A DNA stretch of 64,000 nt from Planctomycetaceae bacterium (GTDB lineage: Bacteria; Planctomycetota; UBA1135; GCA-002686595): positions 53,493-117,492 of the forward strand of contig WYBT01000025.1 of assembly GCA_011525785.1 (NCBI GenBank), in the 5' to 3' direction. The notes below the pieces were generated by a model that was not told the origin of the DNA, did not search any database, and saw only the letters and a program-made list of their open reading frames with translations. Below, in pieces: positions 24,064-33,122 of the stretch. The position numbers were made by a program, and so were the translations under genes. Numbering within the stretch: position 1 is the first letter of the stretch; every line of letters starts with the position of its first letter.

Positions 24064-26187
24064 ATGCAAGCACGCTACGCCTTGCGTTTCGACTCGGGAG
24101 AGCGCAAGGGCGAACAGGTTTCGATCTCCGGCGCCGGCGTCACCATCGGCCGCAAGCCGGGCAACAGCGTTCAACTGCTCGATGGGTCGGTCTCGGGGCG
24201 GCACGCCGAGTTCTCGCTGGACTCGAACGGGGTGGTGCTGCGCGATCTGGGTTCGACCAACGGCACCAAGGTCGGCGGCGAGCGCGTCTCCGAGCGCCGG
24301 CTCGAACACGGCGATGCGGTGCTGCTCGGCAACGTGCGGCTGACCTTCCTCGACACCCAGCGGCCCGCGCCGGAAGCGGCCGCGGTGGGCGGGCCCGAGC
24401 AGGGCGGACTCGAGCTTGAGCTCGAAGGCGAGGGCGCCGATCCGGTTCAGGCCACGCGACCGTCGGCGTTCGAGGCGGCGCGAGCGGGCGAGGGCGCCGC
24501 GGCGAGCGCTGCTGCGAGAGAGTCCGCCAGTGCGGCCTCGAGTTCGGTTTCGTCTCCGTCGTCGAGCCAGGCGTCGAATCAGACGTCTGGCGACGCAGTG
24601 CGCACCATCAGCGCCGACAAGGTCGCGCGCTCCAAGCGCCTCTCTGTGGCGAGCGGCCTGTTCCTGCTCGCCGCGATCGGGGCTGGCGCCGGGGGCTGGT
24701 GGTGGCTGCGCGGTCGCGAGACCGCCAGCGGCGCCGGTGTGGCGCGCGCCGTCGAAGTCACGCCCGGCAACCTCTTGGGCGCGAGCTTCTCGTTCGAGGC
24801 CGTCGAACTGGACGGCGAGGACTCGCCCTGGGCCAACGACGCTGCTGCGGCAGCGGTGTTCACGGTCGACGGCGGATCGCGGCGCTCGGGCGATTTCGGC
24901 GTGGGCGCTGTGCTCTCCGCGGGTCAGTCGGCGCTGTTGCGCTCCAAGCCCATCGCGGTCGGCAGCACGCGCAAGCTCGCGCTCACGGCCTTCGCGCGCG
25001 TCGACGGCGCCGCCCGCGCGCGCGTGGGGCTCGAGTTCGAGGCGAGCTCGGGCGCGAGTGCGCGCACGCTGGTGTGGTCGCCGGCCGCGGCCGCGGGCGA
25101 GGGCTTCGAAACGCTCGAGTGGAGCTGCGACGCGCCGCCGGGCTTCGATCTGGTGCGCGTGGTGCTGGGCGCGCGCGCCACGGGTGAAGGCGCGGCGGAT
25201 TTCGACGACCTGGTGCTGCTCGCGGGCGGGGACCCGGCGCCGGCGCTGGCGCAGGACAGTCTTCAACTGGTCGCGCTCGGCGCGCCCGCGACCGCCGCGG
25301 TGCTGTTCAAGATCGACCGCACGCTGGTCTCCGACCTGCACGCGCGCGGGGCGGACGGCGAGCGGCTGGAGTTGAGCGCGGCGCCCGCCGACGGCGCGTT
25401 CCTGCTCAGCGTCGGGGCCGCGGCGACCTCGATCAGCCTGCGCGCAGATGGAGCGCTGACCGCCACGGCGCCCGTCACGCTGGGCGAAGGCGGCTACCGC
25501 TCGCACGGCGCGTCGTTCGAGCGCGAGGGGCTTTCGCGACTGGTGCTGGGCGCCGGCAAGGACCTGATCGCGCTGGGCTTTGACACGCCCGTCCGCGTGC
25601 AGGCCCGCGCCGAAGGCAGCGGCCTGCGCCTGGAGTTCAACGTCAGCGGCGCCGCGCGGCTGAAGCTGCAGGTCGGCTTCCGCGCCGAACGCGAGAGCGC
25701 GCTGGGACTGGCGCGCGAGGCGCGCGAAGCAGAGCGCGCCGGGCGACTGGGCGAATCGATCGCGCTGTGGACGCGGCTGCGCGACGAGACTCCCTTCGAC
25801 ACCGAGCTCCTGGCCGAAGGCGAGGCGACGCGTGCGCGGCTGGTCGAAGGCGGTGTGGCCGAAGCGCGCAACTTGCGCGCGGAGATCGAACGCGCGCGCT
25901 TCTTCCGACTGGTGGAGCTGTTCCGGCAGTGTCGCGAGCGCGCCGAGTCGCTCGGACGGCGCTTTGCGGGCAGCGAACTCGCCGGCGCCGCGGCCGAACT
26001 GGTGCGCGAGGTGCGCACGGACCTCGACCTGCTCGAGGCGGACTTGAACAAGGCCGAGCGCGCGCGGCTGGAGAGCATCGAGCGCGCGCTGAGCGCCGCG
26101 CAGAACGATCGTCTGGCGCAGCGCGTGCGCACCTATCGCCAGGAGCTAGCGGGCGCGCGCGGCGCCGCCAACGGAGGAGGTCAGTAG
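24064..26187 (+). CDS. FHA-domain membrane protein, first gene of the pseudopilin operon
   Basis: 707 residues. An N-terminal FHA domain (about 1-97) with GVTIGRKPGNSVQL, GSVSGRHAEF and DLGSTNGTKVGG, the phosphothreonine-binding pattern. An Ala/Ser-rich linker follows, then one transmembrane segment (about 193-214, LSVASGLFLLAAIGAGAGGW). The large outside part (215-707) is beta-rich and then helical (SALGLAREAREAERAGRLGE, about 540 onward). The FHA faces the cytoplasm and may recognise targets of a Ser/Thr kinase such as that at 19078 (inference). The stop abuts the ATG of the PilM-like gene, with GGAGGAGG just before it. ATG 24064. Confidence 0.85.
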   Translation: MQARYALRFDSGERKGEQVSISGAGVTIGRKPGNSVQLLDGSVSGRHAEFSLDSNGVVLRDLGSTNGTKVGGERVSERRLEHGDAVLLGNVRLTFLDTQRPAPEAAAVGGPEQGGLELELEGEGADPVQATRPSAFEAARAGEGAAASAAARESASAASSSVSSPSSSQASNQTSGDAVRTISADKVARSKRLSVASGLFLLAAIGAGAGGWWWLRGRETASGAGVARAVEVTPGNLLGASFSFEAVELDGEDSPWANDAAAAAVFTVDGGSRRSGDFGVGAVLSAGQSALLRSKPIAVGSTRKLALTAFARVDGAARARVGLEFEASSGASARTLVWSPAAAAGEGFETLEWSCDAPPGFDLVRVVLGARATGEGAADFDDLVLLAGGDPAPALAQDSLQLVALGAPATAAVLFKIDRTLVSDLHARGADGERLELSAAPADGAFLLSVGAAATSISLRADGALTATAPVTLGEGGYRSHGASFEREGLSRLVLGAGKDLIALGFDTPVRVQARAEGSGLRLEFNVSGAARLKLQVGFRAERESALGLAREAREAERAGRLGESIALWTRLRDETPFDTELLAEGEATRARLVEGGVAEARNLRAEIERARFFRLVELFRQCRERAESLGRRFAGSELAGAAAELVREVRTDLDLLEADLNKAERARLESIERALSAAQNDRLAQRVRTYRQELAGARGAANGGGQ

Positions 26188-27822
26188 ATGGCGCGCGTCG
26201 CCACCGGCATCGACATCGGTTCGCGCACGAACAAGTTCGTCCGCGGCCAGTACAAGGGCGGCAAGTTCCAGCTCACCGACTTCGCCGTTGCGCCGCATTC
26301 GGCGGGCAACGTGGCCGAGGCCTGGAGCGCGGGCGAGGCCGGCTTCAAGCTCGGGCTGTCGCGCGTCGGCTTGACCGGACGCGACGTCAACATCCGCTAC
26401 ACGCGCGTGCCGCGCGTCCCCGACTGGCAGTTGCGCAAGTTGATGCGCTTCGAGGTCGAGGAAGTCGGCGGCAGCTCCGGCGCCGCGGTAGCGTCGGACT
26501 TCAACCTGCTGCCGGCCATGCCGGAGGTCGAGGACGAGGACATCGTGCTGCTGGCGCTGGCGCGCGAAGGCTTGCTCGAGGAGCACGCCGACGGGCTTGC
26601 AGGCGCCGGAGGCACGCTCGACGCGTTCAGTCCGTGCGCGGTCGCGCTCTACAACGCCTGGACGCACTTCGGCGTGGTCGAGGACGAGACCGTGCTGATC
26701 GCCAACATCGGGCACGAGAACCTCGATGTGATCCTGGTGCGCGGGCCCGACCTGCTCTTCGCGCGCAACCTGACCGGCGGCGGCAAGCTGTTCGACGACG
26801 CGATCGCCGAGCGCTTCGGCGTCTCGCGGCAGCGCGCCGAGGAACTCAAGATCGACCTCGCCACGCTCGAGGCCGGCGCGCGCTACCGCAGCCCCGATCA
26901 GGAGAAGGCCAGTCGCGCCGCGCTCGCCGCCGGCGGCCAGTTGCTGTCGCTGCTCCAGTCGACGGTGATGTTCTGCAAGTCGCAGGTGAAGATCTCCAAC
27001 CTGCGCGTGGACCGCGTGCTCTTGTGCGGCGGAGGTGCGGCGCTCGCGGGGCTGCCCAAGTACCTCTCGTCGGGCCTGGGCGTGCCGGTCGAGCTGTTCG
27101 ACGCCTTCCGCGTGGTCGACTCGAGCGCGCTGGCGCCGCAGGTGGCCGAGAAGCTCGAGGAGTACAAGCTCGAGGCGGTGGTGGCGCTGGGGCTGGCGAC
27201 CATGGCCAGCGACCCCGACGCCTACGGCATCGAGATCCTGCCGGCCAAGACGCGCGCGCGCCGCGAGTTCGTCGGCGGAACGATCTGGGCCATCGCGGCG
27301 GCGGTGCTGGCCGTGGGCTACCTCGGTTGGAGCGCCTGGTCCGCCAAGTCGCAGCTCGACGCCGCCAAGAGCGAGCTCAGCGGCCTCGAAACGCGCCTGC
27401 GCCGCAGCCGCGAGACGCACCGCAAGACCGAGGAGCTGCTCGCGCACAACGCCAAGCTCGAGCGCGACGCGTCGCTGCTCGCCGGCGTGTCCGGCTCGGG
27501 CGTGCAGCTGGCGAGTCTGATCCGGCAGATCGAGGCCGAACTGCCCGACGGCTTCTGGATCGAGAGCCTCGCCAGCGAGTGGCGCTTCCACGATCAGTTG
27601 CGCGTGCAGCGCGGCGAAGAGCGCCCGATCGTGCGCATCAACGGCCGCGCCCGCGAAGGCGTCGAGTCGATCGCGGCGGCGCTCGGCGGCTACATCGACA
27701 AGCTGCGCACGCGCTTCCCGCAGGCCGAACTGGTCTACGCGCCCAGTCCCTCGGGCGACAAGTTCACGCTCGATCTCACCCTCTACGCTCCGGCGGCGCC
27801 TGTCGCGGCGAGCGCGCAGTAA
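26188..27822 (+). CDS. PilM-PilN fusion-like pilus/secretion assembly protein
   Basis: 544 residues. The first 350 or so are an actin-like PilM domain: VATGIDIGSRTNKFVRGQYK, TRVPRVPDWQLRKLMRFEVE, VLIANIGHENLDVILVRG, ARNLTGGGKLFDDAIAERFG and VDRVLLCGGGAALAGLPKYL. A transmembrane segment (about 362-382, IWAIAAAVLAVGYLGWSAWS), a coiled coil and an alpha/beta region (LPDGFWIESLASEWRF...) complete the protein in the way PilN (GspL C-terminal half) does. In most type IV pilus systems PilM and PilN are separate; one fused chain resembles GspL. It should sit at the inner membrane and link the cytoplasmic motor to PilO. Confidence 0.82.
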   Translation: MARVATGIDIGSRTNKFVRGQYKGGKFQLTDFAVAPHSAGNVAEAWSAGEAGFKLGLSRVGLTGRDVNIRYTRVPRVPDWQLRKLMRFEVEEVGGSSGAAVASDFNLLPAMPEVEDEDIVLLALAREGLLEEHADGLAGAGGTLDAFSPCAVALYNAWTHFGVVEDETVLIANIGHENLDVILVRGPDLLFARNLTGGGKLFDDAIAERFGVSRQRAEELKIDLATLEAGARYRSPDQEKASRAALAAGGQLLSLLQSTVMFCKSQVKISNLRVDRVLLCGGGAALAGLPKYLSSGLGVPVELFDAFRVVDSSALAPQVAEKLEEYKLEAVVALGLATMASDPDAYGIEILPAKTRARREFVGGTIWAIAAAVLAVGYLGWSAWSAKSQLDAAKSELSGLETRLRRSRETHRKTEELLAHNAKLERDASLLAGVSGSGVQLASLIRQIEAELPDGFWIESLASEWRFHDQLRVQRGEERPIVRINGRAREGVESIAAALGGYIDKLRTRFPQAELVYAPSPSGDKFTLDLTLYAPAAPVAASAQ

Positions 27823-27843
27823 ACGCGCTCCACGGAACTGCGA

Positions 27844-28635
27844 ATGGACCTGAACAACTACTGGCAAGAGAACAAGCGCTTCCTGAGCTTCGTCGGGGCA
27901 GGCTTGGTCGCGTTCCTGGTCGCGTGGTACGCGATCGATTCGTCCTTCGGCGCCGATCTACGCCGCGCGCGCGCCGCCAGCGCCAGCCGTCAGGCCGAGC
28001 TGCGCCAGCCGATGTTCGCGGCCGCGGACCTCGAGCGCGCCAAGGCGCAGAACGAGGAGCTCACGCGCGCCTGCGCAGCCCTGCGCGGCGCCGTCGAGTT
28101 CCAGGTGCGCCCCGAGTTCCGGCTCGAGAAGGGCCAGCCCGCGACCAGCCGCTACTTCGCCGTCGTGGAGCGCTCGCGCGACGAGCTCAAGCGGCTCGCG
28201 AGTCGTTCCGGACTGGCGCTGCCGCTCGACTTGGGGATGCCGGCGGTGGCGCCGACCAAGGAGCTCGAGCTGGCGCGCTATCTCGAGGCGCTGGACGCCA
28301 TCGACCAACTCGTGCGCAGCGCAGCGCGCGTAGGCGCGGCGCGCATCGATCAGTTGCGCGTCAAGCTCGACCCGCGCACGCTCGCCGGCCGGCCCTTCGA
28401 CGACATCGAGAAGACGCTGGTCGAGGCGCGCCTGGTCGGTCCGGCGCTGCCGCTGGTGCAGTTGATCGCCGCCCTCCAGGACGCCGGCGCGTTCGGCGGC
28501 CGCACGCTGCTGATCGAGCGCTGTGACATCGAGCCCGCGCGGCTCAAGAACGACCACGTGCGGCTCGAGCTGGTGCTCGCGGTCGCGCACGTGGGGCGCG
28601 TCGGACAGCCGGTGGAACAGGAGGCCGCGCCGTGA
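27844..28635 (+). CDS. PilO/GspM-like inner-membrane alignment protein
   Basis: 263 residues: short cytoplasmic start (MDLNNYWQENKRFLSF), one transmembrane segment (about 16-35), a coiled coil (SASRQAELRQPM...LERAKAQNEELTRACAALRG) and an alpha/beta C-terminal domain (PALPLVQLIAALQDAGAFGG). This is the size and architecture of PilO/GspM, though sequence similarity in this family is always weak. Its position straight after the PilM-PilN-like gene supports the call. The stop overlaps the GTG of the next gene. Confidence 0.72.
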   Translation: MDLNNYWQENKRFLSFVGAGLVAFLVAWYAIDSSFGADLRRARAASASRQAELRQPMFAAADLERAKAQNEELTRACAALRGAVEFQVRPEFRLEKGQPATSRYFAVVERSRDELKRLASRSGLALPLDLGMPAVAPTKELELARYLEALDAIDQLVRSAARVGAARIDQLRVKLDPRTLAGRPFDDIEKTLVEARLVGPALPLVQLIAALQDAGAFGGRTLLIERCDIEPARLKNDHVRLELVLAVAHVGRVGQPVEQEAAP

Positions 28636-31379
28636 GCGCCCCGCTGAACTTGCGCAAGGAGCACGTCGTGCTGGGCGGGACGCTGGTGCTGCTCGCCGTG
28701 CTGCACTTCACGGCCTCGAAACCGGGCCGCGCCGCGAGCACCAAGCCGCGCGGCGACGCGCCGACGTTCCAGACCTTCGCGGCGCCCACGCTCGCGCTCT
28801 CGCTGCCGGCCCGCCGCAACCTGGACGAGTTGGACCGCGACGTGTTCTCGCAGCCCACCGACACGCGGCCGCTGCCGCCGCTGGAGCTCCAGTCGCCTCC
28901 GCTGCCGCGGCTCTCGGCGCTTCGGCCGCCGCCGCCGACCGCGCTCGACGCGCGCCTGTTCGGCAAGCTGCTGCGCGCGGACGCGACGCCGACGCCGGCG
29001 CCGGGGCTGTTCTTCGCCGCCGAAGGCGCTGAGGGCGAGGGCGAGGGTGAAGCCGAACTCGACGAGCTCTCGGGCGACCTCGGCGCCTCGATGCTCGATC
29101 TCCTGCAGGCGGCCGCCGGCCCCCAGGTCGACAAGGACGAGAGCCCCGAGGAGCGCGCAGCGCGCGTCGAGAGCTACAAGAAGCTCTACGACTGGATCCG
29201 GCTGGGCGAGACCGAGCTGTTGTTCGGTCAGATCCGCAACGCCGATCGCTTCGGGCTGCGCGCGCGCGGCGGCGAGGCGATCAAGTTCGTGCAGTTCGAT
29301 CCGGTGACGGGGAAGGAGAAGTTCCCGGGCCAAAAGCCGGTCGACTACCAGCGCGAGCGCGTGGCCGAGTTCGCCTTCGCCGACACGACCTCCAATCGCA
29401 TCGCGCTGCGCAAGCGCGAGTTCGATGGGCCTGTCGGCCCGAGCCAGGTCGCGTCGATGCTGGCGCTCGCGCACGAGTGCATCGAGCTGCGCCTGGAAGC
29501 GCGCGAGGCGCTCTCGGTGGCCGAGCAGCTGTTCGAGAAGGCCGCGCAGCTCGACAGCCAGGATCCCAACGCGCAACTGGGGCTGGGCCGCTGCTACGAG
29601 GCGGGCTTCCAGTTCGATCGCGCGTTCCAGATCTACGAGAAGCTCCTCGAGCAGTTCGCGCACCGCCCCGAAGTGCACGTGGCGCTGGCAGAACTCGAAG
29701 CGCGCATGCGCCTGTTCGGGAGCGCGCGCCAGCGCTTCCAGCACGCCGAGGACAACGGCGGGCGCACGTCGTGGCGCGTGCAGCGCGCGTACGGCCGCTT
29801 CCTGTACGAGCGCGGCGAGTTCGAGGACGCGGTGCGCCGCCTGCGCGTGGCGTTCGAGAACGAGCCCCGCGAAGCGAGCGAGGCGCGCACGCGTGCTGCG
29901 ATCCGCCGCGAGCTGGGCGCCGCGCAACTTGCGATCGGCGCCATCGACGAGGCCGCGGCGAGCTTCGAAAAGGCGCTGCAGGCCGATCCGCGCGACGCGC
30001 GGGCCGCCGCCGGCCGTCTCGCGGCCCAGCGCCTGGGCGCGAGCGCTGGCAAGCCGCCGCCCGAAGTCGCCGACTTCGAGTTGCTCGTGGCGCGCGCGCT
30101 GGCGGACATCGAGGCGCGCAACTGGCAAGCGGCGCGCGACAGCCTGGCCGTCGCCGCGGGCGCCGATCCGCTGCGAGCGAGCGTGGCCTGGCGCGCGATG
30201 TCCTGGCTGGCCGAGATCACCGACCACCCCGAGGACGCGCTGCGTTGGATCGAGCGCGCGCGCGAAGCCGATCCGACCGACGCCTGGGTGCTGTACCAGC
30301 ACGGTCGCCTGCTCGCCGCGCGCGAGGATGCCAGCGGAGCACGCGAGGCCTTCGTCGCTGCGCTCGACCTCGAGCTGGACTTCTTCGACGCGTTGATCGC
30401 GCTGGGCGAGCTGAGCCTGCGCGCCGGCGACCACGTGACCGCCGAACGCTACTTCGAGCGCGCTATCGGGCTCGATGCGCAGCGACCGGAGGTCCACGCC
30501 TTGCGCGCGCTCAATCGCCTCGCACTGGGCGAGCGCGACGCGGCCAAGGACTCCTTCGACGCCGCCTTGAACCTCGATGCGACGCAGCCGCTGGCGCGCT
30601 GCGTGCAGGCTTGGCACACGTACCGCTCGGGCGATTCGCAGAAGGCCATCACGCAGTTCGCCGAGCTCAACGACGTGCGCCGCGCGCTGCCGGAGAACGA
30701 TCCGTACCGCGTGTACGCCAAGGCGCAGATGGAGCGCATCGCCGAGCACGAGTCCAAGTTCCAGTGGTCGGATGCGTTCGAGCGCACGCAGCTCAAGAAC
30801 GGCTGGGAGACCGAGGAGTCCGCCGGCCCGCTGATCAACTTGAGCGAGGGCGAGTTGCGCATCGACGGCGTCTTCAACACCAACGGCGTCGTGCGCGTGC
30901 TGCAGGAGTACAACCCGGCCGAGTTCGTTTCGTTCGAAGCCGACGTGACGATCGCGCCGGACTGCAACGCCAAGGTCGGCGTGTTCCTGGCCAAGGAGCG
31001 CCGCGCGGGAGCGGGCGGCGTGCAGCAGACGCAGAGCAAGATCGGCATCGCGCGCAGGCGCGACGGCGGGCTCGTGGTGCTCGTGATGGACACCGCCACC
31101 GCCGACGAAGCCTGGATCGACGTGCCGGCGCAGGGCGAGCCCTGGTGGCCGCTCGGCCGGCCGGTGCGCCTGCGCATCGAGCGCCTGGGCGAGGGCAACG
31201 AGTCGACCGGGCGGCTCTTGATCAACGGGATCCCGATCCGCGAGGGCTTCAAGCTCCCGCGCATGTCCGCGCCCAGCGGCGCGAACGTGAAGGTCGGTGT
31301 GTTCGTCGAGGGGCAGACCGGTCTGCCGGCCAAGGTCAGCGTCGACAACGTCGACGTCGTGCGGCGCATCAAGCGCTGA
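28632..31379 (+). CDS. Membrane-anchored TPR protein with C-terminal jelly-roll domain
   Basis: 915 residues from GTG 28632, overlapping the previous stop. One transmembrane segment near the start (about 13-30), a Pro-rich linker and an acidic low-complexity patch (EGAEGEGEGEAELDEL). TPR repeats run from about 275 to 700 (ALSVAEQLFEKAAQLDSQDP, AHRPEVHVALAELEARMRLF, FVAALDLELDFFDALIALGE, ITQFAELNDVRRALPENDPY). The last 190 residues form a concanavalin-like beta domain (FEADVTIAPDCNAKVGVFLA, LINGIPIREGFKL). In position it replaces a PilP/GspC-like or pilotin gene. It may act as an assembly scaffold of the pseudopilin machine (inference). Confidence 0.78.
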   Translation: MSAPLNLRKEHVVLGGTLVLLAVLHFTASKPGRAASTKPRGDAPTFQTFAAPTLALSLPARRNLDELDRDVFSQPTDTRPLPPLELQSPPLPRLSALRPPPPTALDARLFGKLLRADATPTPAPGLFFAAEGAEGEGEGEAELDELSGDLGASMLDLLQAAAGPQVDKDESPEERAARVESYKKLYDWIRLGETELLFGQIRNADRFGLRARGGEAIKFVQFDPVTGKEKFPGQKPVDYQRERVAEFAFADTTSNRIALRKREFDGPVGPSQVASMLALAHECIELRLEAREALSVAEQLFEKAAQLDSQDPNAQLGLGRCYEAGFQFDRAFQIYEKLLEQFAHRPEVHVALAELEARMRLFGSARQRFQHAEDNGGRTSWRVQRAYGRFLYERGEFEDAVRRLRVAFENEPREASEARTRAAIRRELGAAQLAIGAIDEAAASFEKALQADPRDARAAAGRLAAQRLGASAGKPPPEVADFELLVARALADIEARNWQAARDSLAVAAGADPLRASVAWRAMSWLAEITDHPEDALRWIERAREADPTDAWVLYQHGRLLAAREDASGAREAFVAALDLELDFFDALIALGELSLRAGDHVTAERYFERAIGLDAQRPEVHALRALNRLALGERDAAKDSFDAALNLDATQPLARCVQAWHTYRSGDSQKAITQFAELNDVRRALPENDPYRVYAKAQMERIAEHESKFQWSDAFERTQLKNGWETEESAGPLINLSEGELRIDGVFNTNGVVRVLQEYNPAEFVSFEADVTIAPDCNAKVGVFLAKERRAGAGGVQQTQSKIGIARRRDGGLVVLVMDTATADEAWIDVPAQGEPWWPLGRPVRLRIERLGEGNESTGRLLINGIPIREGFKLPRMSAPSGANVKVGVFVEGQTGLPAKVSVDNVDVVRRIKR

Positions 31380-31396
31380 GGAGCTGTGCGTCCGCC

Positions 31397-32077
31397 ATGA
31401 AGCCCGTGCTCAACCGCCTCGGTTCGCGTCCGCGCGTCGCGCGCCGCGCCTTCACGCTGATCGAGCTGCTGGCGGTGATCGTGATCCTCGCGATCCTGTC
31501 GTACTTCCTGGTCACCAACCTGACCGGCGCGTCGCGCGTGATGGACGTGCAGATCACCAAGGTCAACGGCCAGAAGATCGTGGGCGCGATCAGCGCGCAC
31601 TCCGACGACAAGGGCGACTGGCCGCGCTCGTCGTTCACGAGCGAGTGGGGCGATCCGCCCAACAACTCGAACCTCGGCAGCGAGTGCCTGTACCTGACGC
31701 TGTGCGCCGACAAGGCCGCCGGCGACGGGCTGTTCGACGAGTTCCTGGGCAACGTCGACGGCGACCAGCTCGCGCGGCGCGTGAGCGGCTTCGAGGTGCT
31801 CACGCTGTTCGAGCTGTGCGACCAGTGGGGCAACCCGTTCGCGTACTTCCACAACCGCGACTACGGCCGCGAGGACCAGTACGAGACGCTGCACCCCGAG
31901 ACTGGCGAGTCGATCACCAGCGTCGCGCGCGCACGCAAGAACCCGGCGACGCAGAAGTACTTCGAGCCGCGCGGCTTCCAGCTCATCTCGGCCGGCCCCG
32001 ACGGCGAGTTCGGCAGCGACGACGACGTGGCCATCAACTTCGCCGCGCCGCCCGCGGGCAAGCCGTCCAAGGAGTGA
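31397..32077 (+). CDS. Major-type pseudopilin, GspG-like
   Basis: 226 residues from ATG 31397. The class III prepilin signal is RRA-FTLIELLAVIVILAIL: Phe at +1 and Glu at +5 are standard, but the -1 residue is Ala instead of the usual Gly. A short N-terminal helix is followed by a globular domain with WGNPFAYFHNRDYGRED and, near the end, a GspG-like C terminus (FQLISAGPDGEFGSDDDV), where the Asp-rich loop binds calcium in known GspG proteins. Longer than typical GspG (about 140) because of inserts. It would be the main subunit of the pseudopilus. Confidence 0.88.
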   Translation: MKPVLNRLGSRPRVARRAFTLIELLAVIVILAILSYFLVTNLTGASRVMDVQITKVNGQKIVGAISAHSDDKGDWPRSSFTSEWGDPPNNSNLGSECLYLTLCADKAAGDGLFDEFLGNVDGDQLARRVSGFEVLTLFELCDQWGNPFAYFHNRDYGREDQYETLHPETGESITSVARARKNPATQKYFEPRGFQLISAGPDGEFGSDDDVAINFAAPPAGKPSKE

Positions 32078-32084
32078 TCCGACC

Positions 32085-33122
32085 GTGAACGCGCGCGTGG
32101 AGACTGGTCGCACCGCGCGCCTGCGCTCCTCGAGCGCGGGTCTGACGATGCTCGAGCTGCTGCTCGTGATGGGGCTGCTCGGCGTGTTGCTCGGCGCCGG
32201 CGTGGGCGTGCTCTCGTCGATCAACCTCGGCGAGCGCGCGGCTGTCGGCCTGGTGCAAAACGCGATTCGTTCGGCGCGCAACGCGGCGCTCGCGCGCGGT
32301 GCGGGCGCCAGCGTCGAGATCGACGCGCGCGAGGGCGAGCTGGTGGCGCGCGCGCTCGAGGTGGTCGGCACCTGGCACTTCGAGAGCCAGCCCACCCTGG
32401 CGGGGGCCTTCGAACTCGACGGCGGCGCGCAGGACACGGTGCTCGTCGACGACGGCTTCGTCGGCAAGGCGCTGTCCTTCCCGCGCGGCGGGAAAGCGCT
32501 GGCTTCGATCGCGGTCGAGAGCGCGCCGAGCTTCGATCTCAGCGAAGGTTTCCGAATCGCCTTCGCGCTGCGCCTCGACGAAGGCGGTGCGGGGCGCGTG
32601 CTGCGCCTGGGCGAGACGATCGTCGTCGACGCGCTCGGCAAGGGCGTCGTGCGCGCGTCGTTCACGCCGATGGTGTTCGACGCGGGCGGCCGCGAGACCA
32701 AGGCCGGCAAGATCGTGGTCGAGTCCCAGCCCACGACCAAGCCCGCGCGCGAGTGGCGGCGCGTCGTGGTCGACTACGACCGCCGGCGCCTGGCGCTGTC
32801 GATCGACGGCGTCGAAGCGGTGCGCGCGGAGTCCACGAGCCCGGTGTGGCGCATCGACGGTCCGCTGCGCATCGGCGACGAGCGCTCGGGCTTCGTCGGC
32901 GCGATCGACAGCCTGGTGGTCGCCGCCGTGGGCGCGAGTGAGACGGTCAAGTTGCCCGAGGGCGTGCGCTTCGCGCCGGATTCGGCCAGCACGATCCTGT
33001 TCGACTCCGGCGGCGGCCTGCAGCGCGAGACGCACAAGGAGCCGCTCGAGGTGCGTCTGGTGTTCGAGAAGGACGCCAGCACGCGCGTGATCCGCGTCGG
33101 CATGTACGGGACGGTGGAATGA
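32085..33122 (+). CDS. Minor pseudopilin, GspH-like, with embedded LamG/jelly-roll domain
   Basis: 345 residues from GTG 32085, 7 bases after the GspG-like stop. Prepilin motif SSAG-LTMLELLLVMGLLGVL with Glu+5, then a helix and a GspH-like start (GERAAVGLVQNAIRSARNAA). At about 120-290 a laminin-G-like domain is inserted (GGAQDTVLVDDGFVGKALSF, FDLSEGFRIAFALRLDEG, EWRRVVVDYDRRRLALSIDG, FVGAIDSLVV). The end (SASTILFDSGGGLQRETHKE) returns to GspH-like sequence. GspH proteins are normally about 160-190 residues, so the insertion doubles the length. The stop overlaps the next start. Confidence 0.8.
   Translation: MNARVETGRTARLRSSSAGLTMLELLLVMGLLGVLLGAGVGVLSSINLGERAAVGLVQNAIRSARNAALARGAGASVEIDAREGELVARALEVVGTWHFESQPTLAGAFELDGGAQDTVLVDDGFVGKALSFPRGGKALASIAVESAPSFDLSEGFRIAFALRLDEGGAGRVLRLGETIVVDALGKGVVRASFTPMVFDAGGRETKAGKIVVESQPTTKPAREWRRVVVDYDRRRLALSIDGVEAVRAESTSPVWRIDGPLRIGDERSGFVGAIDSLVVAAVGASETVKLPEGVRFAPDSASTILFDSGGGLQRETHKEPLEVRLVFEKDASTRVIRVGMYGTVE

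Noticed and set aside
23691..24065. Small frames in the gap between rsmE and the FHA gene
   Set aside because: Arg/Pro/Ala-rich, no binding site or domain, both strands equally open. Treated as promoter DNA.
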